Both the position numbers and the translations under genes were made by a program. A stretch of 5,982 nucleotides of DNA from Deltaproteobacteria bacterium (lineage in GTDB: Bacteria; Desulfobacterota; Desulfobulbia; Desulfobulbales; Desulfocapsaceae): contig JAJYAX010000110.1 in assembly GCA_021779275.1 (NCBI GenBank), positions 1 through 5,982 of the forward strand. The letters run 5' to 3'. Below the pieces are notes generated by a model that saw only the letters and a program-made list of their open reading frames with translations, was not told the DNA's origin and did no database searches. Shown here in pieces: positions 5,275-5,982 of the stretch (the stretch's first letter is position 1; the number at the start of each line of letters is the position of its first letter).

Positions 5275-5982
5275 GTCAGTCTGTCGATAACCTCCAGCAG
5301 GTTGCTTTGATCAAAACTGCTCTTGACGATATAGGCGTTGGCCCCGACATCAATCCCGCGCTCCCTGTCCTCCCGGGATTCCAGCGCCGTCACCAGCACC
5401 ACCGGCAGCCGGGAATATTGCTTCTCCGCACGAATGCTCGCGGTGAGTTCAAAACCATCCATCCGGGGCATCTCCACATCCGACACCACGACATCGAAGT
5501 CCCGGACCTTGAGCGCGGTCAGCGCGTCGACACCGTCAACCGCCGTCTGGACCGCATACCCGGCCGATTCGAGAATATTTTTTAGCAGCATCCTGGCCGT
5601 AATCGAATCCTCCACCACCAGAACGGAGCTGCTTTTCCCCGGTTCTTCCACAGTTTCGCCGGTGGCTGGCGGCGCCGTCCGCACCGCGGTCCTGAAGAGA
5701 TCGGACATATTCAGGACGGGAACCACCTTGCCGCTGCCGAGGACGGTGGCGCCCATGATGTTTCTGACCCGCGCCAGCTGCAGGCCGAGCGGCTTGACCA
5801 GCACCTCCTGTTCGCACACGACCTCGTCCACCCGAAAGGCCATGCGTATTTCAGCCGAGGACGCCACCACCACCTGGACATGGGCATCATCGCCCCCCGG
5901 CCTCCTGCCTGCCGCCTTGAGTCCCAGCACGTCGCCAAGCCGGACAAGCGAGACCGGCTGCCCCTCAAGGGTAAGCGTTTCG
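5271..5982 (-). CDS. cheA: C-terminal part of CheA-type hybrid histidine kinase (CheW-like domain plus receiver), partial
   Basis: The frame is open to the right edge, giving 236 visible residues; the GTG at 5930 is internal, because in-frame codons upstream continue the CheA-like pattern (PVSLVRLGDVLGL). The first ~100 visible residues are the CheW-like P5 domain, with VLVKPLGLQLARVRNIMGA and VVPVLNMSDLF, which docks CheA to CheW and receptors. A Pro/Thr/Glu-rich linker leads to a receiver: LVVEDS, phosphoacceptor Asp (codon 5480-5478) in VVSDVEMPRMDG, VTA, and IVKSSFDQ in place of the common KP. Hpt, dimerisation and ATPase domains would lie outside the window. The P5 motifs point to CheA, not to a lone CheW-REC (CheV) protein, but CheV cannot be fully excluded without the N-terminus. 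The fused receiver is typical of non-flagellar or alternative chemosensory systems and may act as a phosphate sink or internal regulator. The stop overlaps the cheB start. Confidence 0.88.
   Translation of the reverse strand, partial: ETLTLEGQPVSLVRLGDVLGLKAAGRRPGGDDAHVQVVVASSAEIRMAFRVDEVVCEQEVLVKPLGLQLARVRNIMGATVLGSGKVVPVLNMSDLFRTAVRTAPPATGETVEEPGKSSSVLVVEDSITARMLLKNILESAGYAVQTAVDGVDALTALKVRDFDVVVSDVEMPRMDGFELTASIRAEKQYSRLPVVLVTALESREDRERGIDVGANAYIVKSSFDQSNLLEVIDRLT

Noticed and set aside
5271..5930. A complete 219-residue CheW-REC protein starting at GTG 5930
   Set aside because: The frame remains open upstream to the window edge and the upstream residues continue the conserved CheA P5 pattern, so 5930 is an internal codon.

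Overview
The window looks like bacterial chromosomal DNA, GC-rich by eye, and every gene I can support lies on the minus strand, so transcription runs from high to low coordinates. Gene density, ATGA stop/start overlaps, clear Shine-Dalgarno sites, a CheA-REC hybrid kinase, the particular LuxR-type output module and the short-form CstA carrier all resemble Geobacter/Desulfuromonas-like Desulfobacterota (former Deltaproteobacteria). This assignment is an inference from family resemblance, not from a search.

Layout in transcription order. (1) 5982-5271: the 3' end of a CheA-type hybrid histidine kinase, with the CheW-like P5 domain followed by a receiver domain; it continues past the window edge. 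(2) 5274-4204: cheB, a REC plus methylesterase protein, starting inside the kinase stop codon (ATGA). (3) 4207-3386: a response regulator (RR-B) that overlaps cheB by another ATGA and ends in a CxxC...HxxCxxC module. (4) 3362-2259: a second response regulator (RR-A), 23 bp downstream, whose first ~179 residues nearly copy RR-B but which ends in a coiled coil and a LuxR-type DNA-binding domain. (5) 2258-2008: a 251-bp gap with no gene. (6) 2007-223: a CstA-family membrane carrier. (7) 130-1: the start of another gene with a good ribosome binding site, running off the left edge.

Genes 1-4 appear to be the distal part of one chemosensory operon. CheB implies adaptation of a methylated chemoreceptor; receptor, CheR and CheW would be expected upstream, outside the window. 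No flagellar gene or single-domain CheY is visible, and one output ends in a LuxR HTH, so at least part of the output is probably gene expression rather than only motility. Four receiver domains (kinase REC, CheB, RR-B, RR-A) may draw on one kinase.

The most unusual part is the RR-B/RR-A pair: a tandem duplication whose receivers and linkers are almost identical, including a 68-bp perfect match, while the outputs are unrelated. This suggests a recent duplication, gene conversion or an output-domain swap, and raises the possibility of mixed dimers. The downstream carrier gene is a plausible but unproven target of RR-A. I found no mobile element, CRISPR array, rRNA or tRNA.
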